From positions 1 through 44,446 of the forward strand of contig JAJOHZ010000003.1 in assembly GCA_021209625.1 (NCBI GenBank): DNA of 44,446 bases. Direction: 5' to 3'. This DNA is from Erysipelotrichaceae bacterium (GTDB lineage: Bacteria > Bacillota_I > Bacilli_A > Erysipelotrichales > Erysipelotrichaceae). The position numbers and the translations under genes are program-made. Shown here one piece after another: positions 35,462 to 44,319 of the stretch. The notes under the pieces are model-generated. The model had not been told where the DNA came from. It was given only the letters and a program-made list of their open reading frames with translations, and made no database searches. Positions within the stretch are counted from its first letter, which is position 1. Each line of letters starts with the position of its first letter.

Positions 35462-36130
35462 ATGGATCAAACCAACAAATTATTCTTCGACGCTGCAGCC
35501 AATGGCGACATTAGCACAGTCAGTGCCATGGTTTCTAAGGGAGCCGATGTCAATGTGGTGAATGGTGAAGGGCGTAGTGCACTCATGCGTAGTGCTAAGC
35601 GAGGACATGAAAATGTCGTTATTTTCTTGCTTAGTCATGGAGCGAATGTGAATGCGAAGGATGTGAATGGCAAGACTGCGATTATGGGTGCTGCTAAGAA
35701 GGGTCATCTTGATATCGTTCGACGTCTTACTGATTTGGGAGCGGATGTGAATGCTGCCGACAATAAAGGTCGTACTGCTTTAATGCGTGCTGCATTTTTA
35801 GGTCAACTCAATGTGGTGGATTATCTCATTAAAAAGGGAGCAAACGTGAACACTCAAGATGAAATGGGACGTTCTGCTCTCATGGAAGCTTGCCTTGCTT
35901 ATAAAGGGGAAGTGATTCGTACACTTATTGAAAACAAAGCGGATGTTAATTTACAAGATAAAATTGGTTGTACAGCATTAATGAGAGCGAGCTACTCAGG
36001 GTATGTTGAGTTAGTGACGTACTTGCTTGATCATGGAGCAGATAAAGAATTATTGGACCATGATGGCAATAAAGCGATTCATTATGTAAGAGAACACAGT
36101 TTTGCGGAATTAAAACCGCTATTGAAATAA
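35462..36130 (+). CDS. Ankyrin-repeat protein
   Basis: The 222-residue protein consists almost wholly of six ankyrin repeats of about 33 residues, each with the DxxGRTALMxAA pattern and GADVN-type turn. It has no signal peptide or membrane segment, so it is a cytoplasmic protein-binding scaffold. AGGAGG precedes ATG 35462. The EF-G-like gene starts nine bases after its stop. The pairing suggests its partner may be the translation machinery, but that is inferred from context only. Confidence 0.9.
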   Translation: MDQTNKLFFDAAANGDISTVSAMVSKGADVNVVNGEGRSALMRSAKRGHENVVIFLLSHGANVNAKDVNGKTAIMGAAKKGHLDIVRRLTDLGADVNAADNKGRTALMRAAFLGQLNVVDYLIKKGANVNTQDEMGRSALMEACLAYKGEVIRTLIENKADVNLQDKIGCTALMRASYSGYVELVTYLLDHGADKELLDHDGNKAIHYVREHSFAELKPLLK

Positions 36131-36139
36131 GGAGAACGT

Positions 36140-38214
36140 ATGAGAGACTATCAATCATTTGAAGTAAGAAATGTGGTCACCTTAGGCCATTCAGGATCTG
36201 GTAAAACAACGTTAGTTGAAAGTATGCTTCTGCATACCAAAGCGATTGATCGCATTGGTAAAGCCGTGGATGGAAACTCAGTCTTAGATTATGATGCGGA
36301 AGAAGTTAAGCGTGGGGTCTCTGTCTTTACATCACTTGCCCCTATTGAAGTAAGAAACACTAAAATCAACATGTTGGATACTCCAGGGTATTTGGACTAC
36401 GTTGGAGAAGCAACTGCAGGATTAGCTGTTGCGGATAACGCATTAATTGTGGTTAGTGCGAAAGATGGTGTTCAAAGTGGAACACTGAATGGATATAAGA
36501 AAGCGAAAGAAAGAAAACTTCCAACCATCTTTTTTGTCAGTAAACTGGATGAAGATAATACGTCCTTTGATACAACCTATAATCAACTACGTGAAGCGTT
36601 TGGTAAAGCCGTCATCGCTTTTGAACTTCCTATCATGGAAGAGGGGCACATTGTTGGATCGATTAATGTATTAAAGAATAAAGCATGGTTCATCAATGAT
36701 CGTGAGAATGCTAAACCGGTTCCTGAAGCGTATGTGTCTAGAGTCAACGAGCTCAAAGAACAAATTTCTGAAGCTGTTGCGATGGCTGATGATGCTTTGA
36801 TGGAAAAATTCTTTGAAGGGGAAACTTTCAGTGATGCGGAAATCTTAAAGGGTATTCGTCTTGGAGTACGAAGTGGAGAAATCTTGCCTGTGTATTCAGG
36901 GTCTGCAGTGAAAGTGATTGGTGTTGAAAGACTGCTTGAGCTCATTGTGGATTACTTCCCTACGTATGCTGAAAAGGAGTGGTTGAAGCCAAGGATGAAA
37001 AAGGCAATCTTGTTCAACTTCAAACCTCAGAAAGTGAAACCTTCAGTGCTAAAGTGTTTAAAACCATCATTGACCCATTTGTTGGAAGAATTTCCTTCAT
37101 TAAAGTCATGAGTGGAGTATTAACCACTGATTCAACCGTTCATAACACACAAAAAGACAAAGCAGAAAAAGTCAACCAATTGTTCCTCATTAAAGGGAAG
37201 AACCAAATTGGGGTAGGAAAATTGTTTGCAGGGGACATTGGAGCGATTGTTAAACTTCAAAACACAGAGACCAATGATACCTTATGTGCCAAAACTAGAA
37301 TTGTCAGCTTTGAGCCAATTGAATTTGTCCAACCGATGCTTGGAGTTGCTTTATGGCCAAAAACCAAACTAGATGAAGACAAGCTATCCACATCACTTCA
37401 AAGACTCCTTGAAGAAGATCCAACCTTGCGCATGGAAAAGAATGCAGAAACACATGAGCTCGTACTTTATGGTGTGGGTGATCAACACATTGATGTTATT
37501 ATCTCAAAGCTTAAAGCGAAGTATAAAGTTGAAGTTGATCTTACTGAGCCTAAAGTGCCTTATCGTGAAACCATTCTTGGTACCGTTACTGCAGAAGGAA
37601 AACACAAGAAACAATCAGGTGGAGCAGGACAATTTGGGCATGTCTTCATCACATTTGAACCAAGTGAATCCTCAGAAATGGTCTTTGAAGAAAAAGTCTT
37701 TGGTGGAGCAGTACCAAAACAGTACTTCCCAGCAGTTGAAGCGGGACTAAGAGAAGCCATGGTCCGTGGTGTCTTAGCAGGCTACAAGGTTGTCGGTGTA
37801 AAAGCGACACTCATTGATGGAAAATACCATGAAGTTGATTCTAAGGAAATTGCCTTCAAACAAGCAGCTAAGTTAGCGTATCGCTCAGGTATGCCACAAG
37901 CCAAGCCTGTACTTCTTGAACCAATCGTAAAAGTGGCGGTGACAGTGCCTGAAGAATATACTGGAACAGTGATTGGTGATTTAAACAAACGTCGTGGGAT
38001 TATTCTTGGTATGGAGATGATTTCGGATAATGAACAACTCGTTAGTGCGGAAGTTCCTATGACTGAAATGATGCGCTATCCAACTGAACTACGTAGTTTC
38101 ACTCAAGGACGAGGCAGTTTCGTACAAGAATTTGATCGTTACGAAGTAGCACCTCCACCGATTGCTCAAAAGGTCATTGAATCAGCTGTTAAACAAGCAG
38201 AAGAAGACGAATAA
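36140..38214 (+). CDS. EF-G-like translation factor paralogue (interrupted by an apparent 1-base deletion)
   Basis: A ribosome-associated GTPase related to EF-G. The G domain has GHSGSGKTT (G1), KRGVSVFTS (switch), DTPG (G3) and SKLD in place of NKxD (G4). The C-terminal part has EF-G domains IV and V, with QSGGAGQFGHV and GVVEAKDEKGNL at the repaired junction. Adding one A to the AAAA run at 36972-36975 gives YAEKGVVEAKD and about 691 residues, the EF-G length. KRG rather than ERGITI places it in the EF-G2/FusA2-like group of unclear function rather than the essential factor. It lies in an operon with the ankyrin gene. Confidence 0.88.
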
Positions 38215-38220
38215 TCAACA

Positions 38221-38247
38221 AAGAACTGGGATAACCAGTTCTTTTCT
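38221..38247 (+). terminator. Intrinsic terminator after the EF-G-like gene
   Basis: AAGAACTGG (38221-38229) pairs with CCAGTTCTT (38235-38243), followed by TTCTTTT. Confidence 0.82.
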
Positions 38248-38263
38248 TTTAGACATAAAAAAA

Positions 38264-38288
38264 CTCTTAGGAATTTCCTAAGAGCTTA
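38264..38288 (-). terminator. Intrinsic terminator of sodA
   Basis: On the minus strand CTCTTAGGA and TCCTAAGAG arms are followed by a run of T (38266-38260). Confidence 0.82.
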
Positions 38289-38292
38289 ATCA

Positions 38293-38907
38293 TTATAATG
38301 CTGCTTCGTAGTTTCTAGCAACAACGTCCCAGTTAACCACATTGAACCAGGTGGTTAAGTAGTCAGGACGACGGTTTTGGAATTTGAGATAGTATGCGTG
38401 TTCCCAAACATCCACGCCTAGAATTGGAGTTAAACCATCAGTGATCGGATTATCTTGATTGGCTGTAGAAACCACTTTAAGTGCTTTGTTTGCATCGACA
38501 ACGAGCCAAGCCCAACCAGATCCAAATCGAGTTTTACCTGCAGTTGCAATGGCCTCTTTAAGAGCTTCAACACTTCCAAAGGTGGATGTGATGGCTTCCA
38601 ATAGTTTTCCACTAGGTGTACTTGCTCCTCCTGGAGTCATGACTTCCCAGAAATGGGTGTGATTTAAATGTCCACCACCATTGTTTCTTACTGCTCCACG
38701 AATGTCTTCAGGAACTGAATTCAATTCTTTAACTAAATCAACTAAGGACTTATCAAAGAGGGATGGATGTTTATCAAGGGCAGCATTGAGGTTATCAACG
38801 TAAGCTTGATGATGTTTTGAATGATGGATGGTCATGGTTTGCGTATCGATGTGTGGTTCAAGAGCTTCGTAACCATACCCTAACGCTGGTAATGTGTGTT
38901 TTGTCAT
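38293..38907 (-). CDS. sodA: Superoxide dismutase (Fe/Mn)
   Basis: The 204-residue enzyme converts superoxide to hydrogen peroxide. Metal ligands are visible: His in [10 protein letters not shown] (near residue 26), His in HLNHTHFWE (near 80), Asp in [11 protein letters not shown] and its His (near 164-168). ATG 38907 follows AAGGAGAAACACA. The candidate promoter lies just upstream. It lies 67 bases downstream of the M32 carboxypeptidase gene on the same strand. Confidence 0.96.
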   Translation of the reverse strand: MTKHTLPALGYGYEALEPHIDTQTMTIHHSKHHQAYVDNLNAALDKHPSLFDKSLVDLVKELNSVPEDIRGAVRNNGGGHLNHTHFWEVMTPGGASTPSGKLLEAITSTFGSVEALKEAIATAGKTRFGSGWAWLVVDANKALKVVSTANQDNPITDGLTPILGVDVWEHAYYLKFQNRRPDYLTTWFNVVNWDVVARNYEAAL

Positions 38908-38974
38908 TGTGTTTCTCCTTATGGTATATATTAAGATTAACACCCCTCATCACATTTTTCAAATCATGTGATGT

Positions 38975-40456
38975 TTAGAGTGAATAAAGTTTGGAATACT
39001 TTTCAATCAAACCATTCACGTAAGCGGAAGCAGAGAAGGACTCACCACAAACACGTTGAATGAGGTCCTTACCATTGTACAGTCCACCATATTGATGGAT
39101 ATTCTCTTTAAGCCATGCTTTGATTTGTTTGAAGTCTTGGTTAAGTAAAGCCTCCTCAACATTGAAAGAAGCATTCATGGCTTCAAAGAACATGGCTCCA
39201 TAAGCACTGCCTAAAGCATAGGTTGGAAAGTAACCAAAAGCAGCACCACTCCAATGCACATCTTGAAGAACACCATGATCATCACTGGTCACATCTAGAT
39301 TGAGATAAGCTTTGAATTTTTCATTCCAAGCTGAAGGAAGATCATCCACGCTTAAACTTCCATCAAATAAGGCTTTTTCAAGTTCATAACGTAACATGAT
39401 GTGTAATGGATAAGTCAGTTCATCTGCTTCAACGCGAATGAAAGATTGCTCAACATAGTTAATGCCAAAGATGAATTCATCAAAGGAAACATCTTTTAAA
39501 GCACTGATGATGGATTGCACATGGGTGTAATGAGGTTGCCAGAAAGCTCTAGTTTTACCAATAAGGTTTTCAAGGAGTCGTGATTGAGATTCATGGAGAC
39601 CATAAGTCATGGATTGAGCAATGGTCATGCCTTCAAACTCTGGATTCACTTGACCATTGTAAGTGGCATGTCCCACTTCATGTATGAAAGCAAAAATACT
39701 GGAAGTCATTTGATTGGTTAAATATCGCACAGTCACACGATTATCATAAGCGCTAAAATGAGATGAAAATGGATGAACACTCTTGGCAATTGCACCTGTT
39801 TCAAGGGAATAATCCAACACTGGAGCTAAGTAATCAATGAGTTTCTTTTGTTCATCTTCACTGACGGTAGCACTCAAGAAGGCAGGTGCAGGTCGATTGG
39901 ATGAAAGCACTTTTTGAATGAAAGGAACAAGTTTGCTTCTCACTTCATCAAAGAAAGCATCATAATCCACACTTCTCATACCTTCTTCAAAATCATCAAG
40001 TAATTGCTCATACACAGGAAGCGTTGATTCACGATAAGAAACGATCTCTTTTACCATCTCAATCAGTTTGGCTAGATAGGGTTTAAATAAACTATATTCG
40101 TTTTTGGATTTAGCTTCTTCCCAAATGTGTTCTGCTTCACTTTGCAGTGACACAAATTCAATGTACTTGTCTTTAGGAACATTGACCACATCTAAGACGT
40201 TCTTTAATGATTGTTTGATTTCTTTGCGTTGCACATCGGTCAACTCTTCATTTAAAGCATCTTTCATGGTTTGAATGGTTTGCTCATCAATCATGATGGA
40301 AAACATTTCTCCAGAGAGGATGCCCATCATTTGAGCACGATAGGAAGCTCCCTTTTTAGGAGCAACAGTTGCACCATCCCAATGTAGGGTGGCTAAGGCT
40401 AAATTATAGGCCGCGATTTTGGTGCGGAGTTGACGATACGTTTCATAAGCTGACAT
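38975..40456 (-). CDS. M32-family (Taq-type) carboxypeptidase
   Basis: This 493-residue metallocarboxypeptidase has the HExxH motif in FIHEVGHATYN (near residue 255) with a downstream Glu in HESQSRLLEN, as in thermostable carboxypeptidase Taq. It removes C-terminal residues from peptides in the cytoplasm, zinc- or cobalt-dependent by family. Length is normal. AAAGGAGAA precedes ATG 40456. Confidence 0.93.
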   Translation of the reverse strand: MSAYETYRQLRTKIAAYNLALATLHWDGATVAPKKGASYRAQMMGILSGEMFSIMIDEQTIQTMKDALNEELTDVQRKEIKQSLKNVLDVVNVPKDKYIEFVSLQSEAEHIWEEAKSKNEYSLFKPYLAKLIEMVKEIVSYRESTLPVYEQLLDDFEEGMRSVDYDAFFDEVRSKLVPFIQKVLSSNRPAPAFLSATVSEDEQKKLIDYLAPVLDYSLETGAIAKSVHPFSSHFSAYDNRVTVRYLTNQMTSSIFAFIHEVGHATYNGQVNPEFEGMTIAQSMTYGLHESQSRLLENLIGKTRAFWQPHYTHVQSIISALKDVSFDEFIFGINYVEQSFIRVEADELTYPLHIMLRYELEKALFDGSLSVDDLPSAWNEKFKAYLNLDVTSDDHGVLQDVHWSGAAFGYFPTYALGSAYGAMFFEAMNASFNVEEALLNQDFKQIKAWLKENIHQYGGLYNGKDLIQRVCGESFSASAYVNGLIEKYSKLYSL

Positions 40457-40554
40457 AATTATTCTCCTTTAATGGTCTCATTGTACCACAATCCTCTTTT
40501 CATATTGTATAATAACAACAAGACCAAATCGGTTGATTCAAGAAAGGAAGCTTT

Positions 40555-41028
40555 ATGCAAAACATAGAAGCCTTACTTTTACAACGAGGTGTTACAAAAG
40601 AAGATATCATTGATTGTGTGTATTTTCTTCAAGCACAATACTTCGATCATTTAGATAAAAGTCGCATCACTTATTATGTGGATAGTGTGCTTAATAAACG
40701 CGAAGTCCAACAAGCCATTGCGACAGGTATCGCGATTGATATGGCCACAGAAGCCAGAGCATTTGGAAGTGATGAACTTCAAGAGATCATCTTAAATGAT
40801 GAAGGTCTCTATGGGGTGGATGAGGTGTTAGCTTATGGGATATGCAATCTTTATGGATCCATTGCGTTAACTAACTTCGGGTACATTGATAAGATAAAGC
40901 CAGGGATCATTGGAAAACTCAATGATGATCACACCACCCAGTGTAATACGTTTTTAGATGATATTGTAGGAGCAGTTGCGGCAGCAGCGGCATCCAAGTT
41001 AGCACATGACAGGGAGAATTTAGTATGA
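40555..41028 (+). CDS. pgpA: Phosphatidylglycerophosphatase A-family protein (YutG-like)
   Basis: The 157-residue protein matches PgpA-family proteins of Bacillota, with GVDEVLAYGICNLYGSIALTNFG and the metal-binding FLDDIVGA near the end. By family it dephosphorylates phosphatidylglycerophosphate for phospholipid synthesis, although the short soluble form may have another substrate. AAAGGAAG precedes the ATG; TATAAT lies at 40508. The thioredoxin-like gene overlaps its stop by four bases. Confidence 0.82.
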   Translation: MQNIEALLLQRGVTKEDIIDCVYFLQAQYFDHLDKSRITYYVDSVLNKREVQQAIATGIAIDMATEARAFGSDELQEIILNDEGLYGVDEVLAYGICNLYGSIALTNFGYIDKIKPGIIGKLNDDHTTQCNTFLDDIVGAVAAAAASKLAHDRENLV

Positions 41029-41429
41029 AAAAACTATTAGCATTACTCGTCTTAGCACTCATTTTAGTAGGATGTGCTTCCTCTGGTTTTAAAGCCACAC
41101 CGGCTAAAGAAGTGAGTGAAAGACTCGTCAATTTAGAAGATGTGATCGTTGTGTTTGGTCAATCCACATGCGCAGCATGTACTGAATATAAAGTGGTATT
41201 AGAAGAAGTAATGAAGAATTATCCAGACCTACCGTTAGTGTATGTGGAAACAGATAAAGACAACCGCAGTGATGTGTCTGCACTTGTGCAAGCTTATTTA
41301 CCTAATGCAACGGTAACCCCAATCACGTATTTCTTCATTGATGGAACATTAGTGGGTCAAGAAACAGGTGCATTTAGATATTCTCAACTTAAAGGGTTTT
41401 TAACGGATAAAGGATTCATTAGCGAGTAA
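41025..41429 (+). CDS. Thioredoxin-like lipoprotein
   Basis: The 134-residue protein has a lipoprotein signal with lipobox LVGC (Cys near 17), then a thioredoxin fold with redox motif CAAC (near residues 46-49) and cis-Pro in TPIT. It is thus an extracytoplasmic thiol-disulfide protein anchored to the membrane, like bacteriocin-accessory and TlpA-type proteins. It overlaps the preceding and following genes by a few bases, so it is in an operon. Confidence 0.87.
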   Translation: MKKLLALLVLALILVGCASSGFKATPAKEVSERLVNLEDVIVVFGQSTCAACTEYKVVLEEVMKNYPDLPLVYVETDKDNRSDVSALVQAYLPNATVTPITYFFIDGTLVGQETGAFRYSQLKGFLTDKGFISE

Positions 41430-42103
41430 TGTTTGATAAGAAGGATTGGCAAGCTGCATTAGTACAATGCGGAATCAATAAAGGAGATAACCTGATTATT
41501 AGCGGGACTCTTTTAAATGATGATTTAACCATTGATGGCTGGCCAACCATTCTTGATGCTTGCTTAGGCATGGTGGGCATAGAAGGTACCATCATGACCA
41601 TTGTTCAGAATCAACGAAGTGAGCCACTTCATCACGATCATACTCTTTCCAAGGATCAAAGAGAAAAACTCATTAAAGCATGGAGTCAGTCTTCTTACCC
41701 TTTGATCACGGCTTCGCCACTTGAGAATGCGTTTTTCTTTCATGATGAAGTAAGAAGTATTGTTCACCCAGGATATCGTTTTTATGCGATTGGTAAGTAT
41801 GCTCCATTCATGGTACGTAAAGTATCCAAGCATTTTCCGCTTCATGATGATGGACCTTTACAAGCCGCCATTAAACTTAAAACTAAGTGTCTGCATTTTG
41901 GGGATGAAGAACCATGGTTAATGGAATCGTTTCATGCTACTGCGATTCAAGTGAATCAAGGGGTGCATCATATCGATGGTATTGCTCGTTGGGAACTTTT
42001 TTTAGACAAAGAAGCCAGTGAAGTGAGTGTTCCTTATCAAGCATGGACACTCAATGAAGAAAAGGTGCGTTACTATGAATTTAATCAACATCCAAGTCAT
42101 TGA
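41429..42103 (+). CDS. Divergent AAC(3)-family acetyltransferase-like protein
   Basis: The 224-residue protein has the Antibiotic_NAT (AAC(3)/YokD) fold signals: CGINKGDNLIISGTL at the N-terminus, GIEGTIMTIV, the RSIVHPGYRFYAIGKYA segment (HP near residue 113), and LHFGDEEPW. It is about 40 residues shorter than typical AAC(3) enzymes and many positions are unusual, so aminoglycoside acetylation cannot be assumed. Its 3' end overlaps the GNAT gene by 29 bases. Start overlaps the preceding stop by one base. Confidence 0.75.
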   Translation: MFDKKDWQAALVQCGINKGDNLIISGTLLNDDLTIDGWPTILDACLGMVGIEGTIMTIVQNQRSEPLHHDHTLSKDQREKLIKAWSQSSYPLITASPLENAFFFHDEVRSIVHPGYRFYAIGKYAPFMVRKVSKHFPLHDDGPLQAAIKLKTKCLHFGDEEPWLMESFHATAIQVNQGVHHIDGIARWELFLDKEASEVSVPYQAWTLNEEKVRYYEFNQHPSH

Positions 42104-42503
42104 AGGTAAGGCAGCATTAGAGTACACAGGTCCTCTTCGTGTTGAAGTCTTCGAAAAAGAACAAGGTTTCGTGGATGAATTTGATGAACTTGATGAAGTC
42201 AGTGTTCATGTGATGCTTGAACTTGACAACTCGATCATAGCGAGTGGAAGGATGTATGAAGAATATCCTCATCAATACCATTTAGGTCGCATTGTGGTGA
42301 AACGCTCCTATCGCTCTCAGGGACATGGGAAAAGTGTTGTGGAGACACTCGTTAATCTAGCAAAAGAAAAAGGAGCCCACCAATGTGTGCTCTCATCTCA
42401 AACCCATGCTTGTGCATTTTATGAATCATGTGGCTTTATCAAGGAAGGTGATGTTTATCTTGAACAAGGCCAACCTCATCAATGGATGATATATAATATA
42501 TAA
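42075..42503 (+). CDS. GNAT N-acetyltransferase, ElaA-like
   Basis: The 142-residue protein has the acetyl-CoA-binding motif RIVVKRSYRSQGHGKSVVE (near residues 75-90), with R-x-x-G-x-G, and the segment CAFYESCGF near the end. The opening LRVEVFEKEQGFVDEFDELDE matches the ElaA group. Acceptor is unknown. ATG 42075 follows AAAGGTG and overlaps the AAC(3)-like gene. Confidence 0.87.
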   Translation: MNLINIQVIEGKAALEYTGPLRVEVFEKEQGFVDEFDELDEVSVHVMLELDNSIIASGRMYEEYPHQYHLGRIVVKRSYRSQGHGKSVVETLVNLAKEKGAHQCVLSSQTHACAFYESCGFIKEGDVYLEQGQPHQWMIYNI

Positions 42504-42505
42504 GA

Positions 42506-42530
42506 GAAGAAGCACGTCCGTGCTTCTTTA
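42506..42530. terminator. Bidirectional terminator
   Basis: AAGAAGCAC and GTGCTTCTT form a 9-bp stem (42507-42528) between the convergent GNAT and fRMsr genes. Confidence 0.82.
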
Positions 42531-43016
42531 TTGTTTTTCTAATTTTAATTCAATCAATCTAACAATGGCTTGAAATGCTTTTTCTTCCATCTCATCAAAA
42601 CGATTAAAATGAAACGAATCGATATCAAGCACTCCAACAGCTTCATTATGGACAAGAATAGGAATGACTAGCTCTGAATTGGAGGCACTATCACACGCAA
42701 TATGACCTTCAAATTGATGCACATCAGGCACGTTTTGAAGTGATTTCGTTGCAAATGCAGTTCCACACACACCCGAGCCTACCTTAATGCGTGTGCAAGC
42801 CAGTTTACCTTGAAATGGACCTAAAACCAGTTCACCTTTTTTGTAAAGATAGAATCCAACCCAATTCAATCCTTCCACAAGGTCCATGATAATGGCGGAG
42901 ATGTTAGCGTAGTTTGCGATTTCATCTTCCTCATCGCTGATGACAGATTCAACTTGTGTGACAAGCAAATCATATAATTCTTGGCGATCGTGTGGTTTTT
43001 GTGTTGGAACGTACAT
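42528..43016 (-). CDS. msrC: Free methionine-(R)-sulfoxide reductase (GAF-domain fRMsr)
   Basis: The 162-residue GAF protein reduces free methionine-R-sulfoxide with thioredoxin. Conserved family segments are NWVGFYLYKKGELVLGPFQG, the cysteine-bearing KLACTRIKVGSGVCGTA (two Cys near 84 and 94) and the third Cys in GHIACDSASNSE (near 118). Length is normal. It completes an oxidative-stress theme with SodA and the thioredoxin-like protein. The weak site AAGAGGATAC lies upstream of ATG 43016. Confidence 0.93.
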   Translation of the reverse strand: MYVPTQKPHDRQELYDLLVTQVESVISDEEDEIANYANISAIIMDLVEGLNWVGFYLYKKGELVLGPFQGKLACTRIKVGSGVCGTAFATKSLQNVPDVHQFEGHIACDSASNSELVIPILVHNEAVGVLDIDSFHFNRFDEMEEKAFQAIVRLIELKLEKQ

Positions 43017-43065
43017 CTTTGTATCCTCTTTCTTTTCAATTATTATACACTATGGTACACTCTTT

Positions 43066-43150
43066 GTGTGAAACAGGGGAGCCGCAAGGCTGAGAACGTC
43101 ATCAAACCCTATCACCTGATCTAGATAATGCTAGCGTAGGGAGTTTCAAC
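43066..43150 (+). promoter_or_regulatory. TPP riboswitch (THI element)
   Basis: GGGGAGCC...GGCTGAGA (43077-43094), then the CACCTGATCTAGATAATGCTAGCGTAGGGA segment (given as positions 43113-43142), are hallmarks of the thiamin pyrophosphate aptamer. The P1 stem TGAAAC (43069) pairs with GTTTCA (43143). Downstream CCTC (43156-43159) can pair with the GAGG ribosome binding site (43165-43168), suggesting translational control. Confidence 0.95.
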
Positions 43151-43173
43151 CTGCGCCTCACATGGAGGTGTAC

Positions 43174-43659
43174 ATGAAAACAAAAGATCTAGTTAAGCTT
43201 TCCTTCTACCTATCCTTGTTTTTTGTCTTGGATGTGGTTTCAAATTCATTCAACTTATTCAGAATGCCGCAAGGTGGTGTTCTTGGACTAGGTGTCATTG
43301 CTTTAATGATTGCCGCTTATGATATGGGATGGAAAAAAGGATTACTTGTTTCCTTAGTTTCCATTATTTTACAAAACTTTGTGAATCCACTCTATGTCGT
43401 GGCTTTCCCACAACTCTTCTTAGATTATATCTTTGCCTTCGGAGTGTATGGGCTTGCGCCTCTCTTTGGTCCTGTGTGGCTAGGGGTTGTCATTGTCAAT
43501 GTCGCTCGCTTCATCTCACACGTGTTATCAGGTGTGTTATACTTTGAAGCAGGGTGGTTTGCTTCCATGAGTTACAATGCGTTTTATATGGTGCCAACAC
43601 TCATAGTGTCACTGCTGATTATTCCTATATTAATATATCGCTTACGTTTAAAGAAATAG
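43174..43659 (+). CDS. thiT: Thiamine transporter S component ThiT
   Basis: The 161-residue protein has about six membrane helices and the ThiT-type thiamine-binding segment SYNAFYMVPT near its end, with GWFASMSYN. It is the substrate-binding S component of an ECF vitamin importer; the shared ECF genes are not in this window. The TPP riboswitch directly upstream confirms thiamine. GGAGGTG precedes ATG 43174. Confidence 0.92.
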   Translation: MKTKDLVKLSFYLSLFFVLDVVSNSFNLFRMPQGGVLGLGVIALMIAAYDMGWKKGLLVSLVSIILQNFVNPLYVVAFPQLFLDYIFAFGVYGLAPLFGPVWLGVVIVNVARFISHVLSGVLYFEAGWFASMSYNAFYMVPTLIVSLLIIPILIYRLRLKK

Positions 43660-43672
43660 AAGGAGAAGTAAC

Positions 43673-44210
43673 ATGCAACTCGATGTTGGACAAACAATCT
43701 ACATTCAAAGTTATAAGTATGATGGCAGTCTACATCGAACATGGTCAAAAGCGACTGTCCTAGATGTTCAAGAACACATGATTGTAGTGATGACGTACAA
43801 AACATGGGTTATTGAATCGGATGGACGACGTTGGTTTACCAAAGAACCTGCAGTCTGCTTCTTCTATCCAAATGAATGGTACAACATAATTGACGATTGA
43901 TTCGCAAAACCGGGATTTATTATTATTGCAGTTGCAACACCAGTGTTATAATGATGGTGAGGCACTCAAAAATATTGATTTAGACTTGGATGTGAAAGTT
44001 TTCCCAGATGGCACTCATACCATTCTTGATGAAGACGAGTTTGAACTTCATCAACTTGCAATGGATTATTCCCAAGATGTCATCGATATCTCTAAAGCAG
44101 CCTTGAATCAAATTATAGAGCTCATCAAACACAATAAGGAACCATTCAACAAGCAAACAGTGTATGAATATTTAGATCAATACACAAAAAATCATAAGGT
44201 GTCCACCTAA
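43673..44210 (+). CDS. ntdp: DUF402-family nucleoside tri/diphosphatase (interrupted by two apparent 1-base deletions)
   Basis: DUF402 proteins of the YgaC/Ntdp type hydrolyse nucleoside tri- and diphosphates with divalent metal. The N-terminal piece has IQSYKYDGSLHRTW and GRRWFTKEPAVCFF; the C-terminal piece has DGEALKNIDLDLDVKVFPDG and ILDEDEFELH. The join needs an A restored at about 43896 (giving IIDDMIRKTGIYYYC) and a T at about 43950 (giving NTSVYNDGEALKNI). The result is about 179 residues, the normal length. AAGGAGAAG precedes ATG 43673. Confidence 0.87.
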
Positions 44211-44229
44211 ACAGTGGGCACTTTGTTTA
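44196..44229 (+). terminator. Terminator after the DUF402 gene
   Basis: AAGGTGTCCAC and GTGGGCACTTT form an 11-bp stem with two G-U pairs, followed by GTTTATT. Confidence 0.68.
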
Positions 44230-44284
44230 TTGATGAGCAACATAAAATTTCTTCAAAAAAAGTGAAAATAACGCAAAAAATGAG

Positions 44285-44313
44285 TTGACTTTAATATCCC
44301 CCTTTGATATTAT
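44285..44313 (+). promoter_or_regulatory. rRNA operon promoter
   Basis: TTGACT (44285-44290), 17 bases, TATTAT (44308-44313), with several A-tracts just upstream resembling an UP element. It is placed 130 bases before the window edge. Confidence 0.82.
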
Positions 44314-44319
44314 AGTAAG

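Noticed and set aside
43890-44210. A separate unknown small protein after the DUF402 fragment
   Set aside because: Its sequence from DGEALKN onward is the continuation of DUF402, and the first 20 residues are an out-of-frame reading of the conserved YYYC region.
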